Position numbers and translations under genes: made by a program. From Actinomadura sp. J1-007 (GTDB lineage Bacteria > Actinomycetota > Actinomycetes > Streptosporangiales > Streptosporangiaceae): a stretch of DNA of 64,000 bases. The DNA is taken from assembly GCF_009793335.1 (NCBI RefSeq), contig NZ_WING01000001.1, forward strand, positions 4,278,001-4,342,000, given 5' to 3'. Within the stretch, counting starts at the first letter, position 1; each line of letters begins with the position of its first letter. Under the pieces are notes generated by a model, which saw nothing but the letters and a program-made list of their open reading frames with translations, did no database searches and had not been told where the DNA came from. Positions 11,813 through 21,132 of the stretch are shown here, piece by piece.

Positions 11813-12076
11813 GGACGGACCTCCAGGATCGCGGACGGCGGGACGGCGGGGCGGCATGCCGATCTCGGCCGACGGGTGCGTCACAGGCTATCCGCAACCG
11901 GGACCGGGGAACGATGAACGGATGGACCGGACATCGGGCGGGGCCCTCGGGCGTCCCGCCGCCCCCGCCGGCTCGCCCGGCCGCTCGCCGCACTGCTGTC
12001 CCGGTCGGCCGACCTCGCCGCGTTCCTCTCGGGCGACGACCTCCGCGCGTCCCGCCGCCAGGTCACGCCGGAGCGG

Positions 12077-12952
12077 ATGCGGGAGATGGTCGCCGCCAAC
12101 ACCCAGCTCACCGCCGAGGAGCGCGCGCTCATCGAGGAGGTCTTCGCCGCCGGGCGCCGCCCGCTGCGCGAGGTGCTGGTGCCGCGTACGGAGGTGGAGT
12201 TCCTGGACGCGGCGCTGCCGCTGTCGACCGCGGCCCGGATCGCCGCCGTCAGCCCCCACTCGCGGTTCCCGGTGTGCCGCGGCTCGCACGACGAGGTCAT
12301 CGGGTTCGTGCACATCCGCGACCTGCTCGTGCCGGAGGTCGCCGACCGGGGCGTCCCGGTCGGGGAGCTCGTCCGGCCGGTGAAGTTCCTGCCGCCCTCC
12401 AAGCGGGTGCTGCCGGTGCTGTCGGAGATGCGCCGCGAGCGCTGCCACCTCGCCATCGTGCTGGACGAGTACGGCGGGACCGCCGGGATCGTCACGCTGG
12501 AGGACCTGGTCGAAGAGCTGATCGGCGACATCACGGACGAATATGATGTGGACGACGCGCAGGCGCGACGCCTGCACGGCGGGGTGGTCGAGGTCGACGG
12601 CCTGCTCAACCTGGACGACTTCGCCGCCGAGACCGGCGTCCGGCTGCCCGCCGGGCCCTACGAGACGGTCGCCGGCCACATCATGGCGGCCCTCGGGCAC
12701 GTCCCCGCCGAAGGCGATTCGGTGGAGTGCGCCGGCCGCCGGCTCGCGGTCGCCCGCATGGACGGCCGCCGGGTCGCCCGCGTGCGCGTCACACCGCTGC
12801 CCGCGCCCGCTCCGGCGGCGCCGGGCGAGGGCGCGCGGCCCCCGGCGGGCGGGGGCGTCCCGGCGGACGGGCGGCCGGCCGTGACGGACGGCGCCCGGCC
12901 CGGCGGCGCGCCTGGCGGTCCATCCGTCGACACCGCCTCCACCGAGGTCTGA
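12077..12952 (+). CDS. CorC/HlyC-type CBS-domain protein, probably 5'-frameshifted
   Basis: The 291 residues from ATG 12077 contain a CBS pair (about 30-150, with VLVPRTEVEFLDA, HSRFPVCRGSHDEVIGF and HLAIVLDEYGGTAGIVTLEDLVEELIG split across it) and a CorC/HlyC transporter-associated domain (about 165-245). The Pro/Ala-rich tail is disordered. No membrane DUF21 domain precedes it and there is no room for one. The same frame stays open and protein-like back to 11918 (RPLAALLSRSADLAAFL) but has no start codon. ATG 11922, one frame over, would join it if a base were missing at about 11940-11990. The true start is therefore probably near 11922. A role in ion homeostasis is known for relatives but unproven here. 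Confidence 0.75.
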   Translation: MREMVAANTQLTAEERALIEEVFAAGRRPLREVLVPRTEVEFLDAALPLSTAARIAAVSPHSRFPVCRGSHDEVIGFVHIRDLLVPEVADRGVPVGELVRPVKFLPPSKRVLPVLSEMRRERCHLAIVLDEYGGTAGIVTLEDLVEELIGDITDEYDVDDAQARRLHGGVVEVDGLLNLDDFAAETGVRLPAGPYETVAGHIMAALGHVPAEGDSVECAGRRLAVARMDGRRVARVRVTPLPAPAPAAPGEGARPPAGGGVPADGRPAVTDGARPGGAPGGPSVDTASTEV

Positions 12953-12964
12953 GAGAATCGGTCT

Positions 12965-14041
12965 GTGCACATGTCCGAAGCGTCCAGTTCCCACGGCGCC
13001 GCAACCGGCACGCCGGCCCCGCGGGTGTTCTCCGGCATCCAGCCGACCGCCGACTCGTTCCACCTCGGCAACTACCTCGGCGCGCTGCGGCAGTGGGTCG
13101 CGATGCAGGACACGCACGACGCGTTCTACTGCGTGGTGGACCTGCACGCGATCACCGTCGAGCACGACCCGGCCGCGCTGCGCCGCCGCACCCGGGTCGC
13201 CGCCGCCCAGCTCCTCGCGATGGGCCTGGACCAGGACCGCTCCACCCTGTTCGTGCAGAGCCACGTCCCCGAGCACGCCGAGCTGGCGTGGGTGCTCGGC
13301 TGCCTCACCGGGTTCGGCGAGGCGGGACGGATGACGCAGTTCAAGGACAAGTCCGCCAAGCAGGGCACGTCCGGCACGACCGTCGGGCTGTTCACCTACC
13401 CGGTGCTCCAGGCGGCCGACATCCTGCTCTACACGCCCGACCCCGGCCCCGGCGAGGCCGCCCTCCAGGTGCCGGTCGGCGAGGACCAGCGGCAGCACCT
13501 GGAGCTCAGCCGCACCCTCGCGCAGCGCTTCAACCACCGGTTCGGCGCGACGTTCGTGGCGCCCGAGGCGTACATCCCGAAGGGCGCCGCCAAGATCACC
13601 GACCTCCAGGACCCGACGGCCAAGATGAGCAAGTCGGCCTCGTCCCCGCAGGGCATCGTGGACGTGCTGGAGGAGCCCGGCCCGATGCGCAAGAAGATCA
13701 TGCGCGCGGTCACCGACACCGGCTCCGAGGTCCGCTACGACGAGGAGAGCAAGGCGGGCGTCACCAACCTGCTGCGGATCTTCTCCGCCCTGGAGGGCAC
13801 CTCCGTCGAGGACCTGGAGCGCCGGTACGAAGGCTCCGGCTACGGGCAGTTCAAGAAGGACCTGGCCGAGGTCGTCGTCGACGCGTTCACCCCGATCCGG
13901 GAGCGGACGCTGAAGCTGCTGGACGACGAGGAGCAGCTCGACCGGCTCCTCGCCCAGGGCGCCGGCCGCGCGTCGGCGGTCGCCGCGCGGACCATGGAGA
14001 TCGTGCGCGATCGGGTGGGATTCGTGGGACGTGGCCACTGA
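12965..14041 (+). CDS. trpS: Tryptophanyl-tRNA synthetase
   Basis: Charges tRNA-Trp with tryptophan in the cytosol. Class I synthetase of 358 residues, a normal length. The HIGH-equivalent HLGN is at 33-36 after SGIQPTADSF, and the KMSKS loop is exact at 220-224. QFKDKSAKQG and VGEDQRQHLELSR are family blocks. GTG 12965 and ATG 12971 are both possible starts; neither has a strong Shine-Dalgarno. It follows the CorC-like gene by 12 bp and overlaps the next gene by 11 bp, suggesting one transcript. Confidence 0.96.
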   Translation: MHMSEASSSHGAATGTPAPRVFSGIQPTADSFHLGNYLGALRQWVAMQDTHDAFYCVVDLHAITVEHDPAALRRRTRVAAAQLLAMGLDQDRSTLFVQSHVPEHAELAWVLGCLTGFGEAGRMTQFKDKSAKQGTSGTTVGLFTYPVLQAADILLYTPDPGPGEAALQVPVGEDQRQHLELSRTLAQRFNHRFGATFVAPEAYIPKGAAKITDLQDPTAKMSKSASSPQGIVDVLEEPGPMRKKIMRAVTDTGSEVRYDEESKAGVTNLLRIFSALEGTSVEDLERRYEGSGYGQFKKDLAEVVVDAFTPIRERTLKLLDDEEQLDRLLAQGAGRASAVAARTMEIVRDRVGFVGRGH

Positions 14042-14693
14042 CCGGGCCACCGACCGGGTGACCGGCCGGGCCCCGGGCCCGGCCGCCGGCCCGGCCTCGG
14101 GCCGGGTCGTCGACGGGGGCACCGACGGCGCGGCCCGCGACCGCACCATCGGCGTGGCGATCCCCATCCCCGAGCCGTTCGGCGGCGAGCTCCAGCGCAT
14201 CAGGGCGTCGTTCGGCGACCCGCTCGCCGGCGCGATCCCGACGCACATCACGCTGCTCCCGCCGTCCACCGTGGACGGCGCGGCGATGGGCGCGATCGAG
14301 GAGCACCTGAGGGAGATCGCCCGGACGGAGCGGGCGTTCCCGATCCGGCTGCGCGGCACCGCGACGTTCCGGCCCGTGTCGCCCGTGGTGTTCGTCGCGC
14401 TCGCCGACGGCATCGACGGCTGCGCGCGGATCCAGCGGCGCGTGCTGTCCGGCCCGCTCGACCGCAAGCCGGCGTTCCCCTACCATCCGCACGTGACGAT
14501 CGCCCACCACCTGCCCGACGAGGTCATGGACCGGGCGTTCAAGGAGCTGGCCGACTACCGCGCCGACTTCGAGGTGTGGGGGTTCTCGCTGTACGAGCAC
14601 GGCGAGGACGGCGTCTGGCGGCCCCAGCGCGACTTCGCGTTCGGCGCCGGCGCCGCCGGGCCGCGCACCGAAGAGGACTGCCCGGACGAGTGA
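14031..14693 (+). CDS. 2'-5' RNA ligase/2H phosphoesterase family protein
   Basis: A 220-residue 2H-superfamily protein, probably acting on RNA cyclic phosphate or 2',5' linkages. Both catalytic histidine motifs are present: H72-I-T74 in PTHITLL and H154-V-T156 in HPHVTIAHH. The first 35 residues are a low-complexity Thr/Gly/Pro segment, so an internal start is possible. GTG 14031 lies inside the trpS 3' end, implying coupling. The substrate is unknown. Confidence 0.85.
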   Translation: MATDRATDRVTGRAPGPAAGPASGRVVDGGTDGAARDRTIGVAIPIPEPFGGELQRIRASFGDPLAGAIPTHITLLPPSTVDGAAMGAIEEHLREIARTERAFPIRLRGTATFRPVSPVVFVALADGIDGCARIQRRVLSGPLDRKPAFPYHPHVTIAHHLPDEVMDRAFKELADYRADFEVWGFSLYEHGEDGVWRPQRDFAFGAGAAGPRTEEDCPDE

Positions 14694-14790
14694 GCGAAGC
14701 AGCGGCCCGCCGCCCGTCCGGATCACCGACCGTGCACCGCCCGATCACCCCGCGCCGCATCGAGCGGCCCGGCGCGGGTATGGCCGGTAC

Positions 14791-15891
14791 ATGCGGCAGG
14801 TGATCGGCGCGGCCGGGCGGCGGGCCGGAGAGCTGACGGAGGCGGGGAAGGACCTGCTGCGCGGCGCGCGCGAGCGCTGGCGGGCCTTCGACCACCTCGG
14901 CCGGGCGTACGAGCGCTACCAGGAGACGCGCGGCGACCGGCTCGCCGCGGCGCTCACCTCCTACGGGTTCCTGTCGTTCTTCCCGCTGCTCGCCCTCGCC
15001 TACTCGCTGCTCGGCTACCTCGTCGGCGTCAGCGACGAGGCCCGCGACTACTTCGTGCGGGCGGTCAACTCGCTGCTGCCCGGCCTGTCCGACCAGCTCC
15101 AGGTCGAGCAGATCGCCCGGTCCAAGAACACCGTCGGGCTGTTCGGGCTCGCCGGCCTGGTGCTCACCGGGCTCGGCTGGGTGCAGGCGCTGCGCGAGTC
15201 GCTGCGCGTGGTCTGGGGCAACGAGCCCGTCCCGGACGGCAACTTCGCCGTCAAGAAGCTCTGGGACGCGGCGGTGCTGGCGTTCCTCGGCGCGATGCTC
15301 GTGGTCGGCATGGTGATCTCGACCGTCGCGACGTCCGCCAGCCACACCGTCCTGGACTGGCTCGGCCTCGCGCACGTCCCCGGCGCGGGCACGGGCCTCG
15401 CGCTGCTGTCGCTGCTCGGCGCGGTCGCGACCAACACGCTGATCTTCCTGTTCCTGTTCTCCCGGCTGTCGGCGACGCGGGCGCCGTGGCGGCGGATCAT
15501 CCGGGGCGCGCTGTTCGGCGCGGTCGGCCTGGAGATCCTCAAGCAGCTCGCCACGCTGCTGCTCGGCCACACCACCCGCAACCCGGTGTACGCCTCGTTC
15601 GCCGTGCTCGTCGGGCTGATGGTGTGGATCAACCTGGCCTCGCGGTTCCTGCTGTTCGTCGCCGCCTGGACCGCGACGCGCATGGTCGTCCTCGAAGCCG
15701 ACCAGGACGAGACGGCCGAGGACGGGCCGGCCGAGGGCGAGCCGGCCGGGGACGCCGCCGACGCGGACGCCGTTCCGGACGGCGTCCGGAACGGCGCGAA
15801 GGAGCCCGCCCTCGTGCCGCAGCCGAAGCCGGTCAGGACCAGAAGGCGTCGTCGGAGTACTGGTCCTCGGCCAGCGTCCGGATCTCGGTGA
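14791..15891 (+). CDS. YihY/BrkB-family membrane protein
   Basis: A 366-residue integral membrane protein. After a basic amphipathic N-terminus it has about six hydrophobic spans between residues 55 and 295, with the family blocks AAALTSYGFLSFFPLLAL, GLGWVQALRESL and NPVYASFAVLVGLMVWINL. The C-terminal 70 residues are Asp/Glu-rich, then Arg-rich. The 3' end overlaps the convergent SnoaL-like gene by 59 bp. The family was once called ribonuclease BN, but a transport or envelope role is more likely. Confidence 0.88.
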   Translation: MRQVIGAAGRRAGELTEAGKDLLRGARERWRAFDHLGRAYERYQETRGDRLAAALTSYGFLSFFPLLALAYSLLGYLVGVSDEARDYFVRAVNSLLPGLSDQLQVEQIARSKNTVGLFGLAGLVLTGLGWVQALRESLRVVWGNEPVPDGNFAVKKLWDAAVLAFLGAMLVVGMVISTVATSASHTVLDWLGLAHVPGAGTGLALLSLLGAVATNTLIFLFLFSRLSATRAPWRRIIRGALFGAVGLEILKQLATLLLGHTTRNPVYASFAVLVGLMVWINLASRFLLFVAAWTATRMVVLEADQDETAEDGPAEGEPAGDAADADAVPDGVRNGAKEPALVPQPKPVRTRRRRRSTGPRPASGSR

Positions 15892-16288
15892 TCCGCCCGT
15901 TCCGGATGCGGAACACGTCGACCGAACGGCCGTCGAGCACCTTGCCGGGACGTTCGGCGTAGGTCTGGACGAGGGCGACGCCGTGGTCCTCGTCGGCCAT
16001 CACCGCGTACGGCTCGGCGACGAACGTGCCGCCCGACAGCTCGAACAGCCGGACGTAGAAGCCGAGCACCTCCTCGGGCGTCCGGTACTCGCCGCACAGC
16101 GGGCCGCGGCCAGGCACCCGGTGCACCACCTCGTCGGCGAGCAGGTCCCGGATGAGGTCGATGTCGCCCTTGGCGAACGCGGTGTAGCCGTCCCTGAGCA
16201 GGGCGGCGTTGGGGTGCTCGGAGGCACGGGGCACGTCGGAGACGCGAGGGGCTTCGGAGGTACGGGGAACGAAGGCGGGGGTCGGCAC
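15833..16288 (-). CDS. SnoaL/NTF2-like fold protein
   Basis: A 151-residue protein with a single alpha+beta barrel of the nuclear transport factor 2/SnoaL type (about 28-148: LLRDGYTAFAKGDIDLIRDLL, then DEVVHRVPGRGPL). It could be a small isomerase, hydrolase or ligand-binding protein; no catalytic residue can be named with confidence. GTG 16288 is preceded by GGAGG at 7 nt. Upstream in-frame ATGs would add 43 low-complexity residues. It converges on and overlaps the YihY gene. Confidence 0.75.
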   Translation of the reverse strand: MPTPAFVPRTSEAPRVSDVPRASEHPNAALLRDGYTAFAKGDIDLIRDLLADEVVHRVPGRGPLCGEYRTPEEVLGFYVRLFELSGGTFVAEPYAVMADEDHGVALVQTYAERPGKVLDGRSVDVFRIRNGRITEIRTLAEDQYSDDAFWS

Positions 16289-16478
16289 GGCGCATCCTCC
16301 ACGGCGCCGGTCGCCGTCCAGCGGCGGCGCGCGGTCACCGGCGCCAAGGCGAGCGTAAGCCCCTACCCGCGCCCGGGGCCAGACGGCCGCGCCGACCATC
16401 GCCGGGCGGGCCACCACGCCCTCCCCGCCCGGCCACCCCGCTCAGCCCCTCCGTCCGGCGGCCCGTTCGGGTGGCGGG

Positions 16479-17834
16479 TCAGCGGTCGGTGCGGGAGTCG
16501 TCCTCGTCGGGGAGGGGGAGCGGGCCGGTGCCGGAGCCGGAGCCCGGTCCGAGGTCGCCGCTCGTTCCGCCGCCCGCGCTCGCGCCAGCGGTCGCCGGGG
16601 TCGCGGCCGAGGCGCGGGCCGCGCGGGCGGCACGCGCGGCGCGGCCGTCGCGGCGGCGACGGCGCAGCACCAGGAACAGCACGCCCACCGCGAGGACGGC
16701 GGCCGCGGCGCCGCCGCCGAGCAGCGCCCAGCCGCGCTTGGAGTCGTCCGGCGTGAGCGGGTTGGTGGGCAGCAGGCTGTTGGAGTGCGCGTCCTTGCCC
16801 TTGGCGTCGCCGCCCGCGTCGCCGGGCGCCACGAGCGTGCCGACCGGCTTGACCTTGCCGCGCGCCGCGAAGCCCCAGTCGAGCAGCTTGGTCGCGTACG
16901 GCGACGGCGGCCTGTCGGCCTTCATCAGCGAGATCACGATCGAGTGCCCGCCGCGCCTGGCCTGCGCGACGAACGTCTGTCCGGCGGCGTTGGTGTAGCC
17001 GTTCTTGCCGCCCTGCATCCCCTCGTAGGCGTACGGCTGGCCGGGCAGCATCCGGTTGTGGGTGTGGATCGGGTACCCGCCGGTCTTCTTGCCCTTCTTG
17101 CGCTGCTTCTTGGTGGGCGGGGCGGGGAAGTGGGTGTCGATCGCCTGGACGTACTTGCGGTAGTCGGGGTTCTTCATCCCCTCGCGCAGGATCAGCGCCA
17201 GGTCGTACGCGGAGGTGTGCTGGGTGCGGACGTCGAGGCCGAGGTCCTTGTCGAGGCCGTTCGGGGACCCGGCGAGGGTGTCGCGGGCGTTGATCCGCCT
17301 CGCCTCGGCGTTCATGTCGGCGAGCGTCTTCTTCATCCCGCCGTCGGCCTCGGCGAGGGTCACCGCCGCGTCGTTCGCCGACATCATCATGAGCGCGTGG
17401 AACAGGTCGGAGACCTTGTAGCGCATCTTCGGCGTCATCCCGACCTTGGTGCCCTCCACGTCGCAGGCGCGCTGCGAGGGCCGGACGAGCCGGTTCGGGT
17501 CCATCTTCGGGACGAGCGTCAGCGCGGTGAGCGTCTTCAGCGTGCTCGCCGGGAGGTAGTGGCCGTGCGGGTCCTTCGCGGCGAGCACCTCCCCGGTGTC
17601 GGCGTCCGCGATCACGTACGACGCGGCCTTGATCCTGGGCGGGGCGGGCACGCCGGGCGCCGCGTTCACGATGGTGCCCTTGCCCGCGAGCTGCGGCCCG
17701 CCGACGGGGTCGCTCGGCGGGGCGGCGGCGCGGGGGGCGCGGGCGGCGGCGTGGGCGGTGCCGCAGGGCGTGACCAGGGACGCCGCGACCAGCGGCACGG
17801 TGAGCGCGGCGGCGGCGCGGCGAACGGTGCTCAT
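16479..17834 (-). CDS. D-alanyl-D-alanine carboxypeptidase (peptidase S11, DacA-like)
   Basis: Extracytoplasmic penicillin-binding protein that trims pentapeptide stems of peptidoglycan. Of 451 residues, about 1-30 form a signal peptide. The catalytic motifs are SxxK at S97-K100 (ASTLK), SxN at 152-154 (SAN) and K277-N-G279 in place of the classical KTG. A C-terminal membrane span (369-390) followed by an Arg-rich cytoplasmic tail anchors it. ATG 17834 gives a proper signal peptide; the longer upstream frame does not. It is divergent from the GCS2 ligase across a spacer with palindromes. Confidence 0.92.
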   Translation of the reverse strand: MSTVRRAAAALTVPLVAASLVTPCGTAHAAARAPRAAAPPSDPVGGPQLAGKGTIVNAAPGVPAPPRIKAASYVIADADTGEVLAAKDPHGHYLPASTLKTLTALTLVPKMDPNRLVRPSQRACDVEGTKVGMTPKMRYKVSDLFHALMMMSANDAAVTLAEADGGMKKTLADMNAEARRINARDTLAGSPNGLDKDLGLDVRTQHTSAYDLALILREGMKNPDYRKYVQAIDTHFPAPPTKKQRKKGKKTGGYPIHTHNRMLPGQPYAYEGMQGGKNGYTNAAGQTFVAQARRGGHSIVISLMKADRPPSPYATKLLDWGFAARGKVKPVGTLVAPGDAGGDAKGKDAHSNSLLPTNPLTPDDSKRGWALLGGGAAAAVLAVGVLFLVLRRRRRDGRAARAARAARASAATPATAGASAGGGTSGDLGPGSGSGTGPLPLPDEDDSRTDR

Positions 17835-17978
17835 GATTCCCCGAAGACTAGGCGACGTACCCGGAGAACAGGTACCCCACCACGGAGACGGCGACGCATG
17901 GGGCGAACGGGACGCGGCGGGCCGCACGGGACGGGCCCGGCGCTCACGGTCCGTGCGGGGGGTTATTTTTGGACGTGC

Positions 17979-17998
17979 GGACTAGTCCATTCGAATGG
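17979..17998. promoter_or_regulatory. Overlapping palindromes in the 397-bp divergent spacer
   Basis: The 17835-18231 spacer separates the carboxypeptidase from the GCS2 ligase. Its AT-richest part (GGTTATTTTTGG, then the palindromes GGACTAGTCC at 17979-17988 and CCATTCGAATGG at 17987-17998) is the likely promoter/operator. A 7-bp stem (CCTGGAC/GTCCAGG, 18137-18158) may form in the ligase leader. Confidence 0.4.
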
Positions 17999-18231
17999 CG
18001 CTTCGGCCCTGATCGCTGACCGAAAAGGGTGACGCCGTGTGTTCGGTCCCGGCCCGTACGAGTCAAATGACCCGATGCGGGCAGGCTCCCCGGCGGGGAC
18101 CGGGCCTCGCGAGCCATCATGGGGGGAACACGTGACCCTGGACCGGCGTTCGTCCAGGCTTGGGGACCCGCTGGCTGAATTGCGCCACGTGCCACGCAGC
18201 GACCTGCAAGGATTGTGGACGGAGGTTGGCC

Positions 18232-19398
18232 GTGGCCATTGACTTCAACCCGTCCCGCGGGGCGTCCCTCGGCGTCGAGTGGGAGCTCCAGCTCATCGAC
18301 GCGGAGACCAGGCACCTGCGGCAGGACGCCCGCGAGGTGCTCGCCGCGCTGCCCGCGCTCAGCGAGGGCGGCGACAACCCCAAGGTCCGGCACGAGCTGA
18401 TGGAGTCGACGGTCGAGATCGTGACCGATATCAGTCACACCGTCGGCGAGGCCAAGCGCGACCTCGCCGGCACGCTCGACGCGCTGCGCGGCGCCGCGGC
18501 CGAGCGCGGCCTCGCGCTCGCCTGCACCGGCACCCACCCCATCAGCGACTGGCGCGACGCGGTGCGGGCCCCGGTCCAGCGGTACGCCGACCTGATCGAG
18601 CAGATGCAGTGGCTCGCGCGCCGCATCCAGACGTTCGGCGTGCACGTCCACGTGGGCGTCACCGACGCGGCGAAGGCGATCCCCATCGTCAACGCCCTGT
18701 CGGCCCATCTCCCGCACTTCCTCGCCCTCACCGCGTCCAGCCCGTTCTGGAGCGGCTCGGACACCGGGCTCGCGTCGAGCCGCGCGGTCGTCTTCGGCCA
18801 GCTCCCGACGGCCGGTCCGCCCCACTCGCTGGACGACTGGGCGGCCTTCGAGGATTACATGGCCACGCTGATCCGTGCGGGCACCATCCGCACGATCAAG
18901 GAGGTGTGGTGGGACATCCGCCCGCACCCGGACTTCGGCACCGTCGAGATCCGGATGTTCGACGGCATCCCCACCATGCGGGAGGTCGGCATGGCGGCGG
19001 CGCTGTGCCAGAGCCTGGTCACGCTGTTCGACCAGCAGCTCGACCGCGGCTACACGCTGCCGCGGCCCGCCGCCTGGGTGGTGCGCGACAACAAGTGGCG
19101 CGCCACCCGCTACGGCCTCGACGCCACCGTCATCACCGACGACACCGGCAGCACCGTCCCGCTCCGCGACGACCTCTACGAGCTGATCCGGGAGCTGGAG
19201 CCCGTGGCCGACCGGCTCGGCTGCGCCGAGGAGCTCAAGGTCGCGGGGGAGGTCCTCGAGCACGGGGCGCCGTACGAACGCCAGCGCGCGATCCGCGCGG
19301 ACGGCGGAACCTTGGAGAACGTGGTCGACGCGGCGATCACCGAGCTCGCCGAGGACAGGTTCGTCACTCTCGGGGAGGTGGCGCATGGCCGATCCTGA
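18232..19398 (+). CDS. Carboxylate-amine ligase, GCS2 family (YbdK-like)
   Basis: ATP-dependent ligase of 388 residues related to glutamate-cysteine ligase. The N-terminus GVEWELQLIDAETRHL carries the metal-binding glutamates. GVHVHVGV (His-rich strand), DIRPHPDFGTVEIRMFDG and the C-terminal helices match the YbdK branch. GTG 18232 is preceded by GGAGG at 6 nt. It overlaps the M20 peptidase gene by 14 bp, so a small gamma-glutamyl or amide compound may be made and cleaved by this pair; that link is inferred. The true substrate may not be cysteine. Confidence 0.85.
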   Translation: MAIDFNPSRGASLGVEWELQLIDAETRHLRQDAREVLAALPALSEGGDNPKVRHELMESTVEIVTDISHTVGEAKRDLAGTLDALRGAAAERGLALACTGTHPISDWRDAVRAPVQRYADLIEQMQWLARRIQTFGVHVHVGVTDAAKAIPIVNALSAHLPHFLALTASSPFWSGSDTGLASSRAVVFGQLPTAGPPHSLDDWAAFEDYMATLIRAGTIRTIKEVWWDIRPHPDFGTVEIRMFDGIPTMREVGMAAALCQSLVTLFDQQLDRGYTLPRPAAWVVRDNKWRATRYGLDATVITDDTGSTVPLRDDLYELIRELEPVADRLGCAEELKVAGEVLEHGAPYERQRAIRADGGTLENVVDAAITELAEDRFVTLGEVAHGRS

Positions 19399-20851
19399 GG
19401 AGCCGGCCGGGCGTCCCGACCCCGCGGGGGCCGAGAAGCCGCAGGGCCCCACCGACCAGACCACCACCGGGCGGACGCCGTTCGGCTCCGCCTTCGCGCA
19501 GGGGGCGCACATGACACATCCGGGACCCGGGGTGATGCCCGGCCTTGAACCACCGACCGCTCCGGCGGCGGCCCGGTCCGCCAGCGCGGACGCGGGCGAG
19601 GACGCCGCCGGACCCGGCGCCGCGCTCCAGCCGCAGCTCGACGCGTTCCTCGCCGGGCACGAGGACGAGCTGATCGCGTTCCGCCGCGACCTGCACATGC
19701 ACCCCGAGCTGGGGTACGCCGAGCACCGCACGACCCGGCTCATCGCCGAGCGGCTCCGCGCGGCCGGGCTCGACCCCCGGGTGCTGCCGCAGGGCACCGG
19801 GCTGTTCTGCGACATCGGCCCCGCCGAGGGCGGGACGGTCGCGCTGCGCGCCGACATCGACGCGCTGCCGCTCCAGGACGAGAAGGCCGGCGCGCCGTAC
19901 CGTTCGACGGTGCCGGGCGTCGCGCACGCGTGCGGCCACGACGTGCACACCGCGATGGTGCTGGGCGCCGGGCTGTTCCTGGCGCAGCAGGCGGCGGCGG
20001 GGCTGCTGCCCGGCCGGGTCCGGCTGCTGTTCCAGCCGGCCGAGGAGACGCCGGGCGGCGCGCTCGACGTGATGGCGGCGGGCGGCATCGCGGGCGTCGA
20101 CCGGGCGTTCGCGCTGCACTGCGACCCGCGCATCGAGGTCGGCCAGCTCGGGCTGCGCACCGGCCCGATCACCGCCGCGTGCGACAAGGTGTACGTCAAG
20201 GTGACCGGCCCCGGCGGGCACACCGCCCGGCCGCACCTGACCGCCGACCTCGTCTACGCCCTCGCCAAGATCGTCACCGAGCTGCCGTCGGCGCTGTCGC
20301 GCCGCGTCGACCCGCGCTCCAGCCTGTCGCTGGTGTGGGGCCGGATCTCGGCGGGCTCGGTCGCCAACGCGATCCCCGACGACGGCATCGCCGAGGGAAC
20401 GGTCCGCTGCCTCGACGACGAGGCGTGGCACCGGGCGCCGGAGATGATGAAGGCGCTGCTCCAGTCGGTCGCCGCCGCCTACGACGTGGAGGCGTCGCTG
20501 GAGTACGTGCGGGGCGTCCCCCCGACGGTGAACGAGGCGGGCAGCGTGCAGATGTTCCGCGACGCCGCGACGCCGGTGATCGGGGAGGAGGGCGTGGTGC
20601 CCACCCCGCAGAGCCTCGGCGGCGAGGACTTCGGCTGGTACCTGGAGTCGATCCCCGGCGCGCTCGCCCGGCTCGGGGTCCGCACGCCCGGCTCGTCCGG
20701 CGAGTACGACCTGCACCGCGGCGACTTCGACGTGGACGAGCGCTGCGTCGCGGTCGGCGTGCGGGTGCTGACCGGCACCGCGCTCACCGCCCTCTGGGAG
20801 GGCGGACGGCCCGGCGACGCCGAGCCGGTGCAGGGCGCGGCGCTGGCCTGA
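19385..20851 (+). CDS. M20 family amidohydrolase
   Basis: Zinc-dependent amidohydrolase/peptidase of 488 residues, M20D type. Metal-binding motifs are seen in HMHPELGYAEHRT, ALRADIDALPLQ, AHACGHDVHTA, FQPAEETPGGA and GGEDFGWYLE; a dimerisation (lid) domain lies in the middle (GPGGHTARPHLTADLVYA). About 75 N-terminal residues are Pro/Ala/Gly-rich and precede the fold. ATG 19385 follows GGGGAGG. From memory, AmiA1/AmiB1 of M. tuberculosis occupy a comparable place near the lpdA-deoD genes. The substrate is unknown. Confidence 0.88.
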   Translation: MADPEEPAGRPDPAGAEKPQGPTDQTTTGRTPFGSAFAQGAHMTHPGPGVMPGLEPPTAPAAARSASADAGEDAAGPGAALQPQLDAFLAGHEDELIAFRRDLHMHPELGYAEHRTTRLIAERLRAAGLDPRVLPQGTGLFCDIGPAEGGTVALRADIDALPLQDEKAGAPYRSTVPGVAHACGHDVHTAMVLGAGLFLAQQAAAGLLPGRVRLLFQPAEETPGGALDVMAAGGIAGVDRAFALHCDPRIEVGQLGLRTGPITAACDKVYVKVTGPGGHTARPHLTADLVYALAKIVTELPSALSRRVDPRSSLSLVWGRISAGSVANAIPDDGIAEGTVRCLDDEAWHRAPEMMKALLQSVAAAYDVEASLEYVRGVPPTVNEAGSVQMFRDAATPVIGEEGVVPTPQSLGGEDFGWYLESIPGALARLGVRTPGSSGEYDLHRGDFDVDERCVAVGVRVLTGTALTALWEGGRPGDAEPVQGAALA

Positions 20852-21132
20852 CCGACGCGGGCCCGCCGCCCGTACCCCGTCCACCCCCCGGGTCCGCGGT
20901 CCTCGGTCCGCTCCCGTTCCCCGCCGCGGGCCGTCGCGAGCGCGACGGACGGCCCGGCGCGCATCACCTTCCTGACCTGTGCGGATGGAAATCTACGCAG
21001 AGGTAACGGACACGTTGCGAAACGGTGCGGCCCGGGGCGCTTCGCGCCGTTCCCGAGATACCGTCCGATCGATTCGGTGACCGGCACGGAACGGTCGCCG
21101 TGCCCTGGGTGGGGAACGGAAGGAGCGCTACC
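20852..21132 (+). other. Leader/promoter spacer before the nucleoside-uptake genes
   Basis: 281 bp without a gene. The stretch 20965-21030 is less GC-rich (TGACCTGTGCGGATGGAAATC and onward, split for length) and is the likely promoter of the BMP lipoprotein gene. I see no convincing -35/-10 pair or riboswitch. Confidence 0.3.

Noticed and set aside
18039..18242. Possible 67-residue leader peptide before the GCS2 ligase
   Set aside because: No Shine-Dalgarno, no attenuator-type codon run, and it overlaps the ligase start in another frame.
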